From positions 1-28,389 of the forward strand of contig JAVBOD010000097.1 of NCBI GenBank assembly GCA_031551045.1: a stretch of 28,389 bases of DNA, read 5' to 3'. Positions 14,003-21,811 of this stretch are shown here, one piece after another. The stretch is from JAVBOD01 sp031551045. Lineage in GTDB: Bacteria > Bacteroidota > Bacteroidia > Bacteroidales > UBA932. A program made the position numbers and the translations under genes. A model generated the notes under the pieces. The model was not told the DNA's origin, did no database searches, and saw nothing but the letters and a program-made list of their open reading frames with translations. The number at the start of each line of letters is the position of its first letter. The first letter of the stretch is position 1.

Positions 14003-16042
14003 TTATTTCAACGCTTTCACCGCCTCGCTGGTAGCGTGCAACAGCGCTTCGGTGGAAATTTCTTTACCAACGGCTTGTTTTATCCATTGTTGCGGAGTGA
14101 TAGTCCCTAAGCGGAAAATGCGTTCCACCTCTTCGGCAAAATTAGCGCCTTTCAGTTTTTCTTCAATTTGAAAGTTGATAATTTGTCCTACCGGATAATT
14201 GGGCAGATACATCGGATAATCAATCATGTGCGAATACACCGCTAAAATCGGTTCGTCTTTCATTCCGAAAACGGGCGCATAGTAAGCATTCCACACTTCT
14301 TTAGCTATGCGGATTACATTTTCTTTCAACTGTGCAGCGGTGCAAGTTGGGTTGGCATACATCCACTCCCAAACCTTGATATCAACCAGCGATACGCCCA
14401 TAATCTCATACGCCGACCAGAAATTATCCAATGCTTTCAGGGGTTCTTGGTTCGGGTCGTTTTGTGAAATACCTAACAATTCCAAGTCGCGGCTTTGGAA
14501 AATAAAAGCCAACGCTTCAGTGAATGCCGTGTTAGGAACGCCGTTCAGCATATAATAATCCACGTCATAAAGACTGATGGTTTGTTCTACATTATGGCCG
14601 AATTCATGAATAGCTATGTTGTAGCCTTTGTAATCCATGCCGTTAGCTCCGATCCGTGTACGTAAGTGCGCTTTGTCGCCTTTCATTTCGGCTCCCATAG
14701 CGTGTCCGGCGCCGCGCGATGCATCTACCTGCACATGCGAAGTGATGCGTTCGGCTTCCGCTTGAGGGAAGCCCAGTTTTACTAAAATTTCCGGTAAGCC
14801 TTTTTGAAAAGCATCACGATTGGGATACAGGGCTTGTATTTTACGCGTTAACATATCTTCGGAAATAGAACTGCGCGATTTAAAGCCATCATACCAAATA
14901 TCGAAAGGCTCTAAGTTGCGGCCTAAGCGTGAAGCTATGAGCATCCCTACTTCCTTTGCCTGTGGCGAAGCAACAAAATCCGTAAACATTTTTTCCACAT
15001 CGTTTTTTGTGAGTTCCATGCCGTGGTCAAAAGAGCGCTGAATAGCGCTTGGGGCTGTCGAGCAATAAGGGTCGGCCGCACTGCGCGCCAAAAAATTATT
15101 CAATAAATGTTGATACCGTGTATCCGGTTCCGGCGTGGTTTTTATTTCTTTTCCCTGCTCGTACACCGTGTTAGTGAACGGATTCCATTGCAGGATTTCA
15201 TTATTGATAACCACTTGTGGAATCTCTTGCGAAATGATGCGCTTCATCACTTCGTACACCATTTGCTGTTTTTCCAATCCATTTTGTTTGTCGGCATAAT
15301 TCGACTTCAATTCATCACGCAACCCCCAATGTGTAATCAGTTTCATGTTTTCGGGAAACATTGTTTTTTCTTCTTTGTTCAGCAATTTTCCCATGAAGAT
15401 GTTATAGTCGGAAATATAGGCGTCGGCATCGGCCATGCTTTGCCCGATACGTTGCTCGATTGATGCCGGAACGCGCGAAGTGAATAAATCGCCCATCCGT
15501 GCATAGGCCCATTCGAGGCGTGTCCAGTTTTCTCCCCGTTGATTTTTCTCATCCAAGTTGTATGCCGGAAAATTAAGCGCTACGATAAATGCCGCTTTAT
15601 TGGCAAACATGTCGCTATTGAAATGCGCTCCTACATTGTAAGCCCCGAAAAGGTAATCTACCGGGGATAATTCGCCCGAATCCAAGTCCACCGGTTCTCT
15701 TAATGTCGCATCGACAAGATGATTGTATCCGAAAATGGCCTCGAAATTACGGGATAATTTATCGAAAAGAATTTTACGGCTATGGTCGTCGCCGGCAAAA
15801 TTGGTTTCGCAAAATGTTTTAAACTCATCGGGCGTGCCGTCTTCCGAAGTCCATAACGAAGCGGCATGCGCCACTCCGCGTTGTATTCTTTCTTGTGCGC
15901 CATAGCGGCTTTCTAAGGACTCACTTACTTTTTTAATCATTTCTTTCGAGATGTTGGGGGTTGGTTCGCCGGAAGATGTTTGTTTCACACCACATGCGCT
16001 TAGCAGTAATCCGGCGGCAAAACAGAGATATAATTTTTTCAT
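14003..16042 (-). CDS. Zinc metallopeptidase lipoprotein (M3-like gluzincin)
   Basis: This 679-residue predicted lipoprotein has a signal peptide ending in LLLSAC with Cys17 as the lipid site. The zinc motif is IAIHEFGHNVEQ, with ligands His479 and His483 and catalytic Glu480; a third ligand is plausible at Glu509 in NTAFTEALAF. The HEFGH spacing to a downstream E-A resembles M3 oligopeptidases, but overall sequence and length do not match a subfamily I can name. The N-terminal 400 residues are mostly helical (ETNFAGDDHSRKILFDKLSR; NYADKQNGLEKQQMVYEVMK). It probably degrades peptides in the envelope. It is divergent from arfB, with a TACTTTTG promoter box at 16075-16068, and is followed by the palindromic repeat, so it is monocistronic. 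Confidence 0.85.
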   Translation of the reverse strand: MKKLYLCFAAGLLLSACGVKQTSSGEPTPNISKEMIKKVSESLESRYGAQERIQRGVAHAASLWTSEDGTPDEFKTFCETNFAGDDHSRKILFDKLSRNFEAIFGYNHLVDATLREPVDLDSGELSPVDYLFGAYNVGAHFNSDMFANKAAFIVALNFPAYNLDEKNQRGENWTRLEWAYARMGDLFTSRVPASIEQRIGQSMADADAYISDYNIFMGKLLNKEEKTMFPENMKLITHWGLRDELKSNYADKQNGLEKQQMVYEVMKRIISQEIPQVVINNEILQWNPFTNTVYEQGKEIKTTPEPDTRYQHLLNNFLARSAADPYCSTAPSAIQRSFDHGMELTKNDVEKMFTDFVASPQAKEVGMLIASRLGRNLEPFDIWYDGFKSRSSISEDMLTRKIQALYPNRDAFQKGLPEILVKLGFPQAEAERITSHVQVDASRGAGHAMGAEMKGDKAHLRTRIGANGMDYKGYNIAIHEFGHNVEQTISLYDVDYYMLNGVPNTAFTEALAFIFQSRDLELLGISQNDPNQEPLKALDNFWSAYEIMGVSLVDIKVWEWMYANPTCTAAQLKENVIRIAKEVWNAYYAPVFGMKDEPILAVYSHMIDYPMYLPNYPVGQIINFQIEEKLKGANFAEEVERIFRLGTITPQQWIKQAVGKEISTEALLHATSEAVKALK

Positions 16043-16063
16043 GGCTGCAAGAGGTTGGTTTAA

Positions 16064-16094
16064 TTGTCAAAAGTACAAATTCTTTTTAACTTTG
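16064..16094 (+). promoter_or_regulatory. Promoter of arfB
   Basis: TTG (16064-16066), 20 bases, then TAACTTTG (16087-16094) matches the Bacteroidota -33/-7 consensus. The -7 box ends 7 bases before the arfB ATG, predicting an almost leaderless mRNA. The site interlocks with the opposite-strand promoter of the peptidase gene. Confidence 0.65.
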
Positions 16095-16098
16095 CCAA
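16068..16098 (-). promoter_or_regulatory. Promoter of the M3-like peptidase gene
   Basis: On the minus strand TTG (16098-16096), 20 bases, then TACTTTTG (16075-16068) matches the TTTG-N19/20-TAnnTTTG consensus, giving a leader of about 20-25 bases before the ATG at 16042. It covers almost the same bases as the arfB promoter. Confidence 0.6.
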
Positions 16099-16101
16099 GA
16101 A

Positions 16102-16518
16102 ATGAAAGTGATTGATTCTATACGGTTTGAGCAGGAATGTGTGTTTCGTACTTCGCGTAGCGGCGGCAAAGGCGGCCAAAATGTTAATAAAGTGGAAACA
16201 AAAGTAGAACTCCTGTTTGATATTTCTTCTTCGGAATTATTTTCGGAGGAAGAAAAGGATATGTTGTATGTCAAATTGCAAACGCGCCTTGCACAAGGAA
16301 CCGTCCTGCAGGTGACATGCGAAAAGGAACGCTCGCAATACCGCAATAAACAATTGGCTATTGAAAAGGCCGTTTTGTTGCTGGCAAAAGCCTTAGAGCC
16401 GGTGAAACCGCGTACCAAAACAAAACCGACGAAAGCCTCGGTTGAAAAACGCTTGCAGGAAAAACAAGTACAGGCACAAAAAAAAGTGAATAGAAAAGCG
16501 GCGCCTTTTATTTCTTAG
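16102..16518 (+). CDS. arfB: Alternative ribosome-rescue factor ArfB (class I release-factor-like peptidyl-tRNA hydrolase)
   Basis: This 138-residue protein releases nascent peptides from ribosomes stalled on messages without a stop codon. The catalytic GGQ motif is at residues 24-26 in SGGKGGQNVNKVETKVEL, matching the domain-3 signature of release factors and the ArfB/YaeJ family. The protein lacks the codon-recognition domains of RF1/RF2. It ends in a basic tail of about 40 residues (KPRTKTKPTKASVEKRLQEK), which in ArfB enters the empty mRNA channel. Length is normal for the family. Its 3' end overlaps the convergent alkyltransferase-like gene by 11 bases. The promoter is immediately upstream. 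Confidence 0.95.
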   Translation: MKVIDSIRFEQECVFRTSRSGGKGGQNVNKVETKVELLFDISSSELFSEEEKDMLYVKLQTRLAQGTVLQVTCEKERSQYRNKQLAIEKAVLLLAKALEPVKPRTKTKPTKASVEKRLQEKQVQAQKKVNRKAAPFIS

Positions 16519-16918
16519 CGGTTGTTTTTTTAGCGGATGGTTTTGGCTTCCCTTTGGTTTTTCTTTTACGGGAAGAAGTTAATGAAACCTGTGCCGTGAG
16601 TTCCATCGGATCCCAAAATAAATTTTCGAAATTAATTATTTTATCTTTTTTCACCTTTACACCTTCTGCCTCGAGGCGGCGCTGCATCTCGTCCGGAGAA
16701 GAAAAGTGCATTTTGCCGGTTAACAAACCGTTGCGATTTACTACGCGATGCGCCGGAACATCCGCCTGTGCATGCGCTGCATTCATGGCCCAGCCCACCA
16801 TGCGCGACGATTGCGCCGAACCCAGCGCCCGTGCAATGGCGCCATAGCTGGTGACTCTTCCGCGGGGAATGAATTTTACTATTTCCCACACCTGTTCGAA
16901 AAAATTTTGATCGGCCAT
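16508..16918 (-). CDS. Alkyltransferase-like protein (Atl/MGMT-family, catalytic Cys replaced)
   Basis: This 136-residue relative of O6-alkylguanine-DNA alkyltransferase has the MGMT DNA-binding fold (FEQVWEIVKFIPRGRVTSYG; IARALGSAQSSRMVGWAM, with the arginine finger likely Arg39). The alkyl-acceptor motif PCHRV reads PAHRVV here, so Cys is Ala56. Such Atl proteins cannot repair directly; they bind O6-alkylguanine lesions and hand them to nucleotide excision repair. A Lys-rich C-terminal tail (KRKTKGKPKPSAKKTTAKK) is an addition to the usual core of about 100 residues and probably adds DNA affinity. I chose the ATG at 16918. The longer TTG start at 16963 falls in the -33 box of a good promoter. 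It is convergent with arfB, overlapping 11 bases. Confidence 0.92.
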   Translation of the reverse strand: MADQNFFEQVWEIVKFIPRGRVTSYGAIARALGSAQSSRMVGWAMNAAHAQADVPAHRVVNRNGLLTGKMHFSSPDEMQRRLEAEGVKVKKDKIINFENLFWDPMELTAQVSLTSSRKRKTKGKPKPSAKKTTAKK

Positions 16919-16932
16919 GACTTTATTTTGTG

Positions 16933-16964
16933 TAAAGATAGCGCATTCTTTTTCAAGGGACAAA
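16933..16964 (-). promoter_or_regulatory. Promoter of the Atl gene
   Basis: On the minus strand TTTG (16964-16961), 20 bases, then TATCTTTA (16940-16933) matches the consensus except for the final base. The ATG at 16918 lies 14 bases downstream, which fixes the start choice. Confidence 0.55.
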
Positions 16965-17008
16965 AGAGGGTTTTAATAATTATTAACGCAAATTTTAGGT
17001 AAAAATCG

Positions 17009-17016
17009 TATCTTTG
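17009..17016 (+). promoter_or_regulatory. -7 promoter box (TATCTTTG) for the M16 peptidase gene
   Basis: This is an exact TAnnTTTG match, 69 bases before the ATG. The -33 position (about 16985) has no TTTG. The leader between contains no clear structure. Confidence 0.55.
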
Positions 17017-17085
17017 ATGTTTAAACTCTTACAGGGATATTTAGTCTAACAATTTATGTAAAACAACTAATTCATACAATAAACC

Positions 17086-19902
17086 ATGCAAAAATTAAAA
17101 CTATCACTAAGCTTTTTACTAGCTTTTGTATTTAGCTTTCAATTGCTAGCACAAGCGCCGCAGCCGCTTCCAATTGACCCGAAAGTGCGTTATGGCAAAC
17201 TCGACAATGGATTGACGTATTATCTTCGCGCCAATGCCGAACCTAAAAATCAAGCCGATTTTTACATTGCCCAAAAAGTGGGTTCTATTTTAGAAGATGA
17301 TAATCAAAGCGGATTAGCACACTTCTTGGAACATATGGCTTTTAACGGCACCGAAAATTTTCCGGATAAAAACATGCTGAACTATTTGGAAAGCATTGGT
17401 GTGAAATTCGGGTATAATGTAAATGCCTACACGTCTTTTGATGAAACAGTGTACAACATATCGAATGTTCCCTTGGTACGCGAAGGTATTATTGATTCAT
17501 GTATTTTGATTTTGCACGACTGGTCGAGTTTTATTTCTTGTAAAGACGAAGAAATTGAAAAAGAAAGAAGTGTAATTCATGAGGAGTGGCGCACCGGACA
17601 AGGCGCAGCGCTGCGTATGTACAACGTAATTCTTCCTGAAATTTTTCCCGGAAACCGTTATGGGAAGCGTCTCCCGATTGGCGATATCAACATAGTTGAT
17701 ACATTTGCCCCCGAAACATTACGCGCCTATTATCATAAATGGTATCGCCCCGATTTGCAGGGAATTGTAATAGTAGGCGATATTGATGTAGATGTTATCG
17801 AACAAAAAATTAAAAAAACTTTTGCCGATATTCCGGCGCCTGTAAATCCTGCCTTCCGCTCTATATACAAGGTTGATAATAACGAAACGCCTTTGGTGTC
17901 GATTGCCTCCGATCCTGAAGCAACAAACATCAATATCCAGGTTATGTATAAACACGATGATTTGGAGGATGCGTTGAAGCCTACAGCGGTGGCGATAGCA
18001 ATGAATTACATGCGTAGTGTCACTATTTCGATGTTGAATCAACGGTTCTACGAAATCACCCAAAAAGCAAATCCTCCATTTGTGTCGGCTGGTGCAGGCG
18101 ATGGCGACTTTGCTGTTGCAAAAACAAAAAAAGCTTTTTATGTTACCGCTAACGCACGTGAAAACGAGATAGAAAAAACAATGACGGCCATCGTAAAAGA
18201 AACGCAGCGCATGCATCAATTCGGATTTACAGCCGGAGAATACGACCGCGCACGTAGTAATTATTTGCGGGCGGCGGAAACACAATATAATGAACGGGAA
18301 AAGCAACGCAACAACCACTACGTGGATGAATATGTAGATCATTTTTTAGATGGCGGATCGATTTCCGGGATAGAAACGGAATATGCGTTAATACAGCAAA
18401 TCGCGCCCAGTATTTCGTTGGAAATGCTAAACCAGTATGCACAGCAGTTAGTGACTGATAATAATGTGGTAATTGTAATTACCGGCCCGAAAAAAGACGG
18501 ATTGGCCTATCCTTCGCAAGAAGAAGTGTTGGCTATGTACAATAAGGCAAAAGCCGAGAAAGTAGAGGCGTATGAAGATAAAGTATCGAACGAGCCGTTG
18601 ATTGCTCAAAAACCGAAAGCCGGTACGGTGAAAAAAGAAACGAATAATACGACACTCGGAGTTACCGAGTGGACACTCTCAAACGGCGCTAAAGTGGTGA
18701 TTAAGAAAACCGACTTTAAAGACGACCAGATTCTCTTCAACGCGTTCAGCCCCGGTGGAACATCTTTAGTGCCGGATAAGGAAATTATCAATATTCTAGC
18801 ATTAAATCAAGTGATGACTTTAGGCGGGGTAGGCGCTTTCAGTGTAACCGACCTGCAAAAAGTATTAGCCGGCAAGCGAGTTTCAATATCGCCTTCTATC
18901 GGCAACTTGTCGGAACGTATGTCCGGATCATGTTCTCCAAAAGATTTGGAAACCATGTTGCAGTTGAATTATCTTTTCTTCACCGCTCCGCGCATGGATC
19001 AAGATGCTTTCGAATCATGGAAATCGCGTATGAAATCGGCCCTGCAGAATCAAGATGCGAATCCCATGACAGCGTTTAGCGATTCGATGAGCAGAACATT
19101 ATATGGCAATAATCCGCGTGTAAAACGGCTGAAAGCCGATATGATAGATCAAGTGAGTTACCAGGCCATTATGGATATTTACAAAGACAGGTTTAAAGAT
19201 GCCGGTGATTTTGTATTCACTTTCGTGGGTAATATTGACCCGATGACCGTACGGCCGCTCATTGAACAATATATCGCTTCACTGCCGAAGGTAAAACGTA
19301 AAGAAACCTATAAAGACACAAAAGTAGAGATCCGTAAAGGGCAAATCAACAATGTGTTTGAAAAAGAAATGGAAACGCCAAAGGCTACCGTATATACTAC
19401 ATTCTCTGGAAAAATTCCTTATACAATGGAAAACATTATTAAAATGAATTTCCTGAAACAGATTTTGGACCTTGTCTATACCGAAACCGTACGTGAACAG
19501 GAAGGTGGCACCTATGGCGTTGGTGTTGAAACCGGTCTGTCTTTCTTCCCGGAAGGCCGCTTTCAATTATTGATAGGATTTGACACAGATCCCGCTAAAC
19601 AAGAAAAATTGTTAGGAATTGTACGCTCCGAACTGAAAAATGTTGCTGAAAAAGGGCCTAAGGCGGAAGATTTGAATAAAGTAAAAGAATATACCTTGAA
19701 ATCTTATACGGAACGCTTGCGTGAAAACGGATACTGGCAAAGTGTTCTGAGTACTTATTACTTCGAAGGAATGAATCCTGTAGCCGGTTATACTGATATT
19801 GTAAACGGAATAACAACAGATAACGTTAAAAATTTTGCGAATGAATTGTTGAAACAAAATAACGAAATAACGGTTATAATGATTGGTACTGCGAAAAAAT
19901 AA
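17086..19902 (+). CDS. M16-family zinc peptidase (two-repeat, pitrilysin/insulinase type), exported
   Basis: This 938-residue periplasmic or envelope metallopeptidase has a signal peptide at residues 1 to about 22 (LSFLLAFVFSFQLLAQA). The N-terminal catalytic repeat has the inverted zinc motif HFLEH (His79, Glu82, His83) in GLAHFLEHMAFNGTENF and a downstream zinc ligand at Glu160 in EEIEKERSVIHEEW, at family spacing. The C-terminal half (from about 520, GVTEWTLSNGAKVVIKKTDF) is the second, inactive M16 repeat, with the conserved REQEGGTYGVGVETGLSF segment near 805. M16 enzymes enclose and degrade unfolded peptides of limited size. The length is normal for the two-repeat form. It has its own promoter and a strong terminator, so it is monocistronic. 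Confidence 0.95.
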   Translation: MQKLKLSLSFLLAFVFSFQLLAQAPQPLPIDPKVRYGKLDNGLTYYLRANAEPKNQADFYIAQKVGSILEDDNQSGLAHFLEHMAFNGTENFPDKNMLNYLESIGVKFGYNVNAYTSFDETVYNISNVPLVREGIIDSCILILHDWSSFISCKDEEIEKERSVIHEEWRTGQGAALRMYNVILPEIFPGNRYGKRLPIGDINIVDTFAPETLRAYYHKWYRPDLQGIVIVGDIDVDVIEQKIKKTFADIPAPVNPAFRSIYKVDNNETPLVSIASDPEATNINIQVMYKHDDLEDALKPTAVAIAMNYMRSVTISMLNQRFYEITQKANPPFVSAGAGDGDFAVAKTKKAFYVTANARENEIEKTMTAIVKETQRMHQFGFTAGEYDRARSNYLRAAETQYNEREKQRNNHYVDEYVDHFLDGGSISGIETEYALIQQIAPSISLEMLNQYAQQLVTDNNVVIVITGPKKDGLAYPSQEEVLAMYNKAKAEKVEAYEDKVSNEPLIAQKPKAGTVKKETNNTTLGVTEWTLSNGAKVVIKKTDFKDDQILFNAFSPGGTSLVPDKEIINILALNQVMTLGGVGAFSVTDLQKVLAGKRVSISPSIGNLSERMSGSCSPKDLETMLQLNYLFFTAPRMDQDAFESWKSRMKSALQNQDANPMTAFSDSMSRTLYGNNPRVKRLKADMIDQVSYQAIMDIYKDRFKDAGDFVFTFVGNIDPMTVRPLIEQYIASLPKVKRKETYKDTKVEIRKGQINNVFEKEMETPKATVYTTFSGKIPYTMENIIKMNFLKQILDLVYTETVREQEGGTYGVGVETGLSFFPEGRFQLLIGFDTDPAKQEKLLGIVRSELKNVAEKGPKAEDLNKVKEYTLKSYTERLRENGYWQSVLSTYYFEGMNPVAGYTDIVNGITTDNVKNFANELLKQNNEITVIMIGTAKK

Positions 19903-19924
19903 ATCATATCCTGTGCTATAATAG

Positions 19925-19957
19925 AAAGAGGGAATACGGAAAGTGTTCCCTCTTTTC
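19925..19957 (+). terminator. Rho-independent terminator after the M16 peptidase gene
   Basis: A perfect 10-bp stem AAAGAGGGAA (19925-19934) / TTCCCTCTTT (19946-19955) has an 11-base loop and is followed by TC and T-rich sequence, 22 bases after the stop codon. Confidence 0.85.
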
Positions 19958-19974
19958 ATTCTCTATATTTTCCC

Positions 19975-19982
19975 TATCTTTG
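19975..19982 (+). promoter_or_regulatory. -7 promoter box (TATCTTTG) for the DUF3109 gene
   Basis: This is an exact TAnnTTTG match just after the preceding terminator, 8 bases before the ATG at 19991. A TTTT run at 19953-19956 is the only -33 candidate. The location rules out the longer start at 19943, which lies in the terminator loop. Confidence 0.6.
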
Positions 19983-19990
19983 CAGCCCTT

Positions 19991-20569
19991 ATGATACCGA
20001 TTATTCAAATAGACGACAAACTTGTCAGCGCCGACGTGTTCGAAAAGTGCTTTGCCTGCGACATTGAAACATGCGCCGGCATCTGTTGTGTGCTGGGCGA
20101 TAGCGGCGCTCCGTTAGAGATACATGAAAGTGAAATATTGGAAAAGGAATATCCGAATTTTGTGGCGTACATGAAACCCGAAGGCCGCACGGCGGTGGAA
20201 AAACAAGGCGTTTCGGTGATTGATTCCGACGGCGATTGCGTGACGCCACTCATCGATGGAAAAGAGTGCGCCTACTCTTGTTTCGACGAGCAAGGTGTGT
20301 GCTATTGCGCCATTGAACGCGCTTACTTCGATGGAAAAACTTCGTTCCGCAAACCGATTTCATGCTGGCTCTATCCAATCCGGCTGAAACAGTTGGATAA
20401 ATTCATCGGGCTGAACTACGACCAGTGGCACGTGTGCGCTTGTGCCCGCGAGAAAGGCGGCAACGAAAAAACGCCGGTATATCGTTTCTTAAAAGAACCG
20501 ATTACACAGCGTTTCGGCGCGTCGTTCTACGAACAGTTGGAAGAAGTTGCCCGCACTATACCGTCATAA
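19991..20569 (+). CDS. DUF3109 family cysteine-rich protein
   Basis: This 192-residue protein of unknown function is recognised as the DUF3109 family. It contains a dense cysteine cluster C-X2-C-X4-C-X3-CC at residues 20-33 (KCFACDIETCAGICC). More cysteines occur at GDCVTPLIDGKECAYSC, GVCYCAIERAYFDG, ISCWLYPIRL and WHVCACAREKGG. The pattern resembles metal- or cluster-binding CxxxCxxCC proteins such as YkgJ and suggests an Fe-S or zinc site. There is no signal peptide, so it is probably cytoplasmic. I start at the ATG at 19991 because terminator and promoter elements occupy the upstream bases. The 3' end overlaps the convergent frr gene by 14 bases. Confidence 0.9.
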   Translation: MIPIIQIDDKLVSADVFEKCFACDIETCAGICCVLGDSGAPLEIHESEILEKEYPNFVAYMKPEGRTAVEKQGVSVIDSDGDCVTPLIDGKECAYSCFDEQGVCYCAIERAYFDGKTSFRKPISCWLYPIRLKQLDKFIGLNYDQWHVCACAREKGGNEKTPVYRFLKEPITQRFGASFYEQLEEVARTIPS

Positions 20570-21122
20570 TTTCTTTTTCTTTCTTGGCGAAATGCTCGTC
20601 AATTTTCTTATTAAAATTGTCGGTGAGTTTTTGCAATTCATCTTCTTTATCTTTTGCCACGTCTTCGGGTAAGCCGTCTTTTTGCCCTTTCTTAATCACA
20701 TCTACTCCGTCGCGGCGAGCGTTGCGGAGGCTGATGCGGGCATTCTCGCATTCGTTTTTGGTTTGTTTTACCAATTCTTTGCGGCGCTCTTCCGTCAGCG
20801 CCGGCACATTAATGCGCACGTGCTCTCCGTTATTTTGAGGAGTGAAACCCATATTTGCCGCCATAATCGCTTTTTCAATCGGGGCAATCATATTTTTTTC
20901 CCACGGTTGGATAAGAATCGTTTTGGCGTCGGGTGTTGTGATACTCGACACTTGCGGAATAGGTGTCGGATTACCGTAATAATCAACCATTACGTGGTTG
21001 AATACGGCCGGATTCACTTTTCCTGCGCGGATTCCAACCAGTTCATTCTCTAAATGGTCAATGGCTTTTTGCATTTTTTCTTTGGCTGCATTTACCACTT
21101 CTGTTGCTTTTGCGATATCCAT
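20556..21122 (-). CDS. frr: Ribosome recycling factor
   Basis: This 188-residue factor, with EF-G, splits ribosomes after termination. Family motifs are VNAAKEKMQKAIDHLENELV, GIRAGKVNPAVFNHVMVDYY, GNPTPIPQVSSI, the RINVPALTEERRKELVKQTK helix and NARRDGVDVIKK. Length is normal (about 185). I use the ATG at 21122 (MDIAKATEVV); an upstream GTG at 21152 would overlap the previous gene by 10 bases and adds residues unlike the family. It follows the NYN gene by 20 bases and is likely on that transcript. In many bacteria it directly follows pyrH; here the NYN gene separates them. The 3' end overlaps the DUF3109 gene. Confidence 0.97.
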   Translation of the reverse strand: MDIAKATEVVNAAKEKMQKAIDHLENELVGIRAGKVNPAVFNHVMVDYYGNPTPIPQVSSITTPDAKTILIQPWEKNMIAPIEKAIMAANMGFTPQNNGEHVRINVPALTEERRKELVKQTKNECENARISLRNARRDGVDVIKKGQKDGLPEDVAKDKEDELQKLTDNFNKKIDEHFAKKEKEIMTV

Positions 21123-21142
21123 AATATGTAATTTTAAATAAT

Positions 21143-21772
21143 TTATATCCACTCTTTTGGCTTTTTTAATGTATAGCCAGTTTTGCTTAAAACTGTTTCT
21201 GGAAACTGGGCATCTGACAATTTTTTACGGCCAATAATTAAAGAACCTTTTGCCACTAAAGCCATAGAACTATTATGCCTCTTCGGAGGGAAGGCGATGC
21301 AGATTCTTTTATGATTGAAATGCTTGTGTACTTCCTTGATAGGGGGCGTAAGGTCACTATCGCCAGAAATAAGTAATGCCATATCATATTCATCCTTAAA
21401 TGCGTCAATGATTATTGAGGTGGCAATATTTACATCCGTCATTTTTTCTTTTGCTATACTCCAAACATTCCCGCATCTCTTGCATTCTATAGAGGAATTC
21501 TGGTAATTTCCATAATATATTTTTATGTTAGCACTTTCTAAAGCATCAATATAAGTTGATTGACGTTTTTGCTTGTCAGGATTATTGCTTACTCTGCTTG
21601 TGAAATATTTTATAGCTGTTAGTTCCTGTGTCGGAAGCAGCAGGTCCATGACTAACTGTTTTACATTCAACCAACGATATTTATCAAAGCCTGCCTCCAT
21701 TAATCCAAAATAGAGGTTAAAGCCATCAATGTAGGCTATTACCCGTTCTTTATTTTGACTATTATTTGGCAT
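21143..21772 (-). CDS. NYN-domain (PIN-like) putative ribonuclease with CxxC motif
   Basis: This 209-residue protein belongs to the NYN/LabA group of PIN-like nucleases. Acidic active-site candidates are Asp16 in AYIDGFNLYFG, Asp113 in KMTDVNIATS and Asp138/Asp140 in LLISGDSDLTPPI, which is the expected motif order. A Cys97-X2-Cys100 pair (IECKRCGNVW) lies between the first and second motifs and may be half of a metal knuckle. NYN proteins usually cleave RNA or act in RNA surveillance. It sits between pyrH and frr, both translation or nucleotide housekeeping genes. Its sequence is strikingly AT-rich (16 G/C of 60 at 21481-21540), suggesting insertion by transfer. A perfect palindrome containing a TATCTTTG box lies 40 bases upstream. 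The function in this organism is unknown. Confidence 0.9.
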   Translation of the reverse strand: MPNNSQNKERVIAYIDGFNLYFGLMEAGFDKYRWLNVKQLVMDLLLPTQELTAIKYFTSRVSNNPDKQKRQSTYIDALESANIKIYYGNYQNSSIECKRCGNVWSIAKEKMTDVNIATSIIIDAFKDEYDMALLISGDSDLTPPIKEVHKHFNHKRICIAFPPKRHNSSMALVAKGSLIIGRKKLSDAQFPETVLSKTGYTLKKPKEWI

Positions 21773-21811
21773 TTATAAAAAATATTATTAACTTTGCATT
21801 TCAAGAACATC

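Noticed and set aside
17719..18342. Minus-strand 207-codon reading frame inside the M16 gene
   Set aside because: It is antisense to the catalytic M16 repeat; its composition is that of a reverse-complement artefact.
19943..19990. Longer ATG start for the DUF3109 protein
   Set aside because: That ATG sits in the loop and stem of the M16 gene terminator and upstream of the TATCTTTG box, so it could not be on the mRNA; the family N-terminus fits the ATG at 19991.
21123..21152. GTG start extending the ribosome recycling factor by ten residues
   Set aside because: It would overlap the NYN stop and add residues absent from the family; the ATG at 21122 gives the normal length.
21789..21796. TAACTTTG box on the plus strand
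   Set aside because: No plus-strand gene follows and no -33 element is at the proper distance; the AT-rich context makes a chance match likely.
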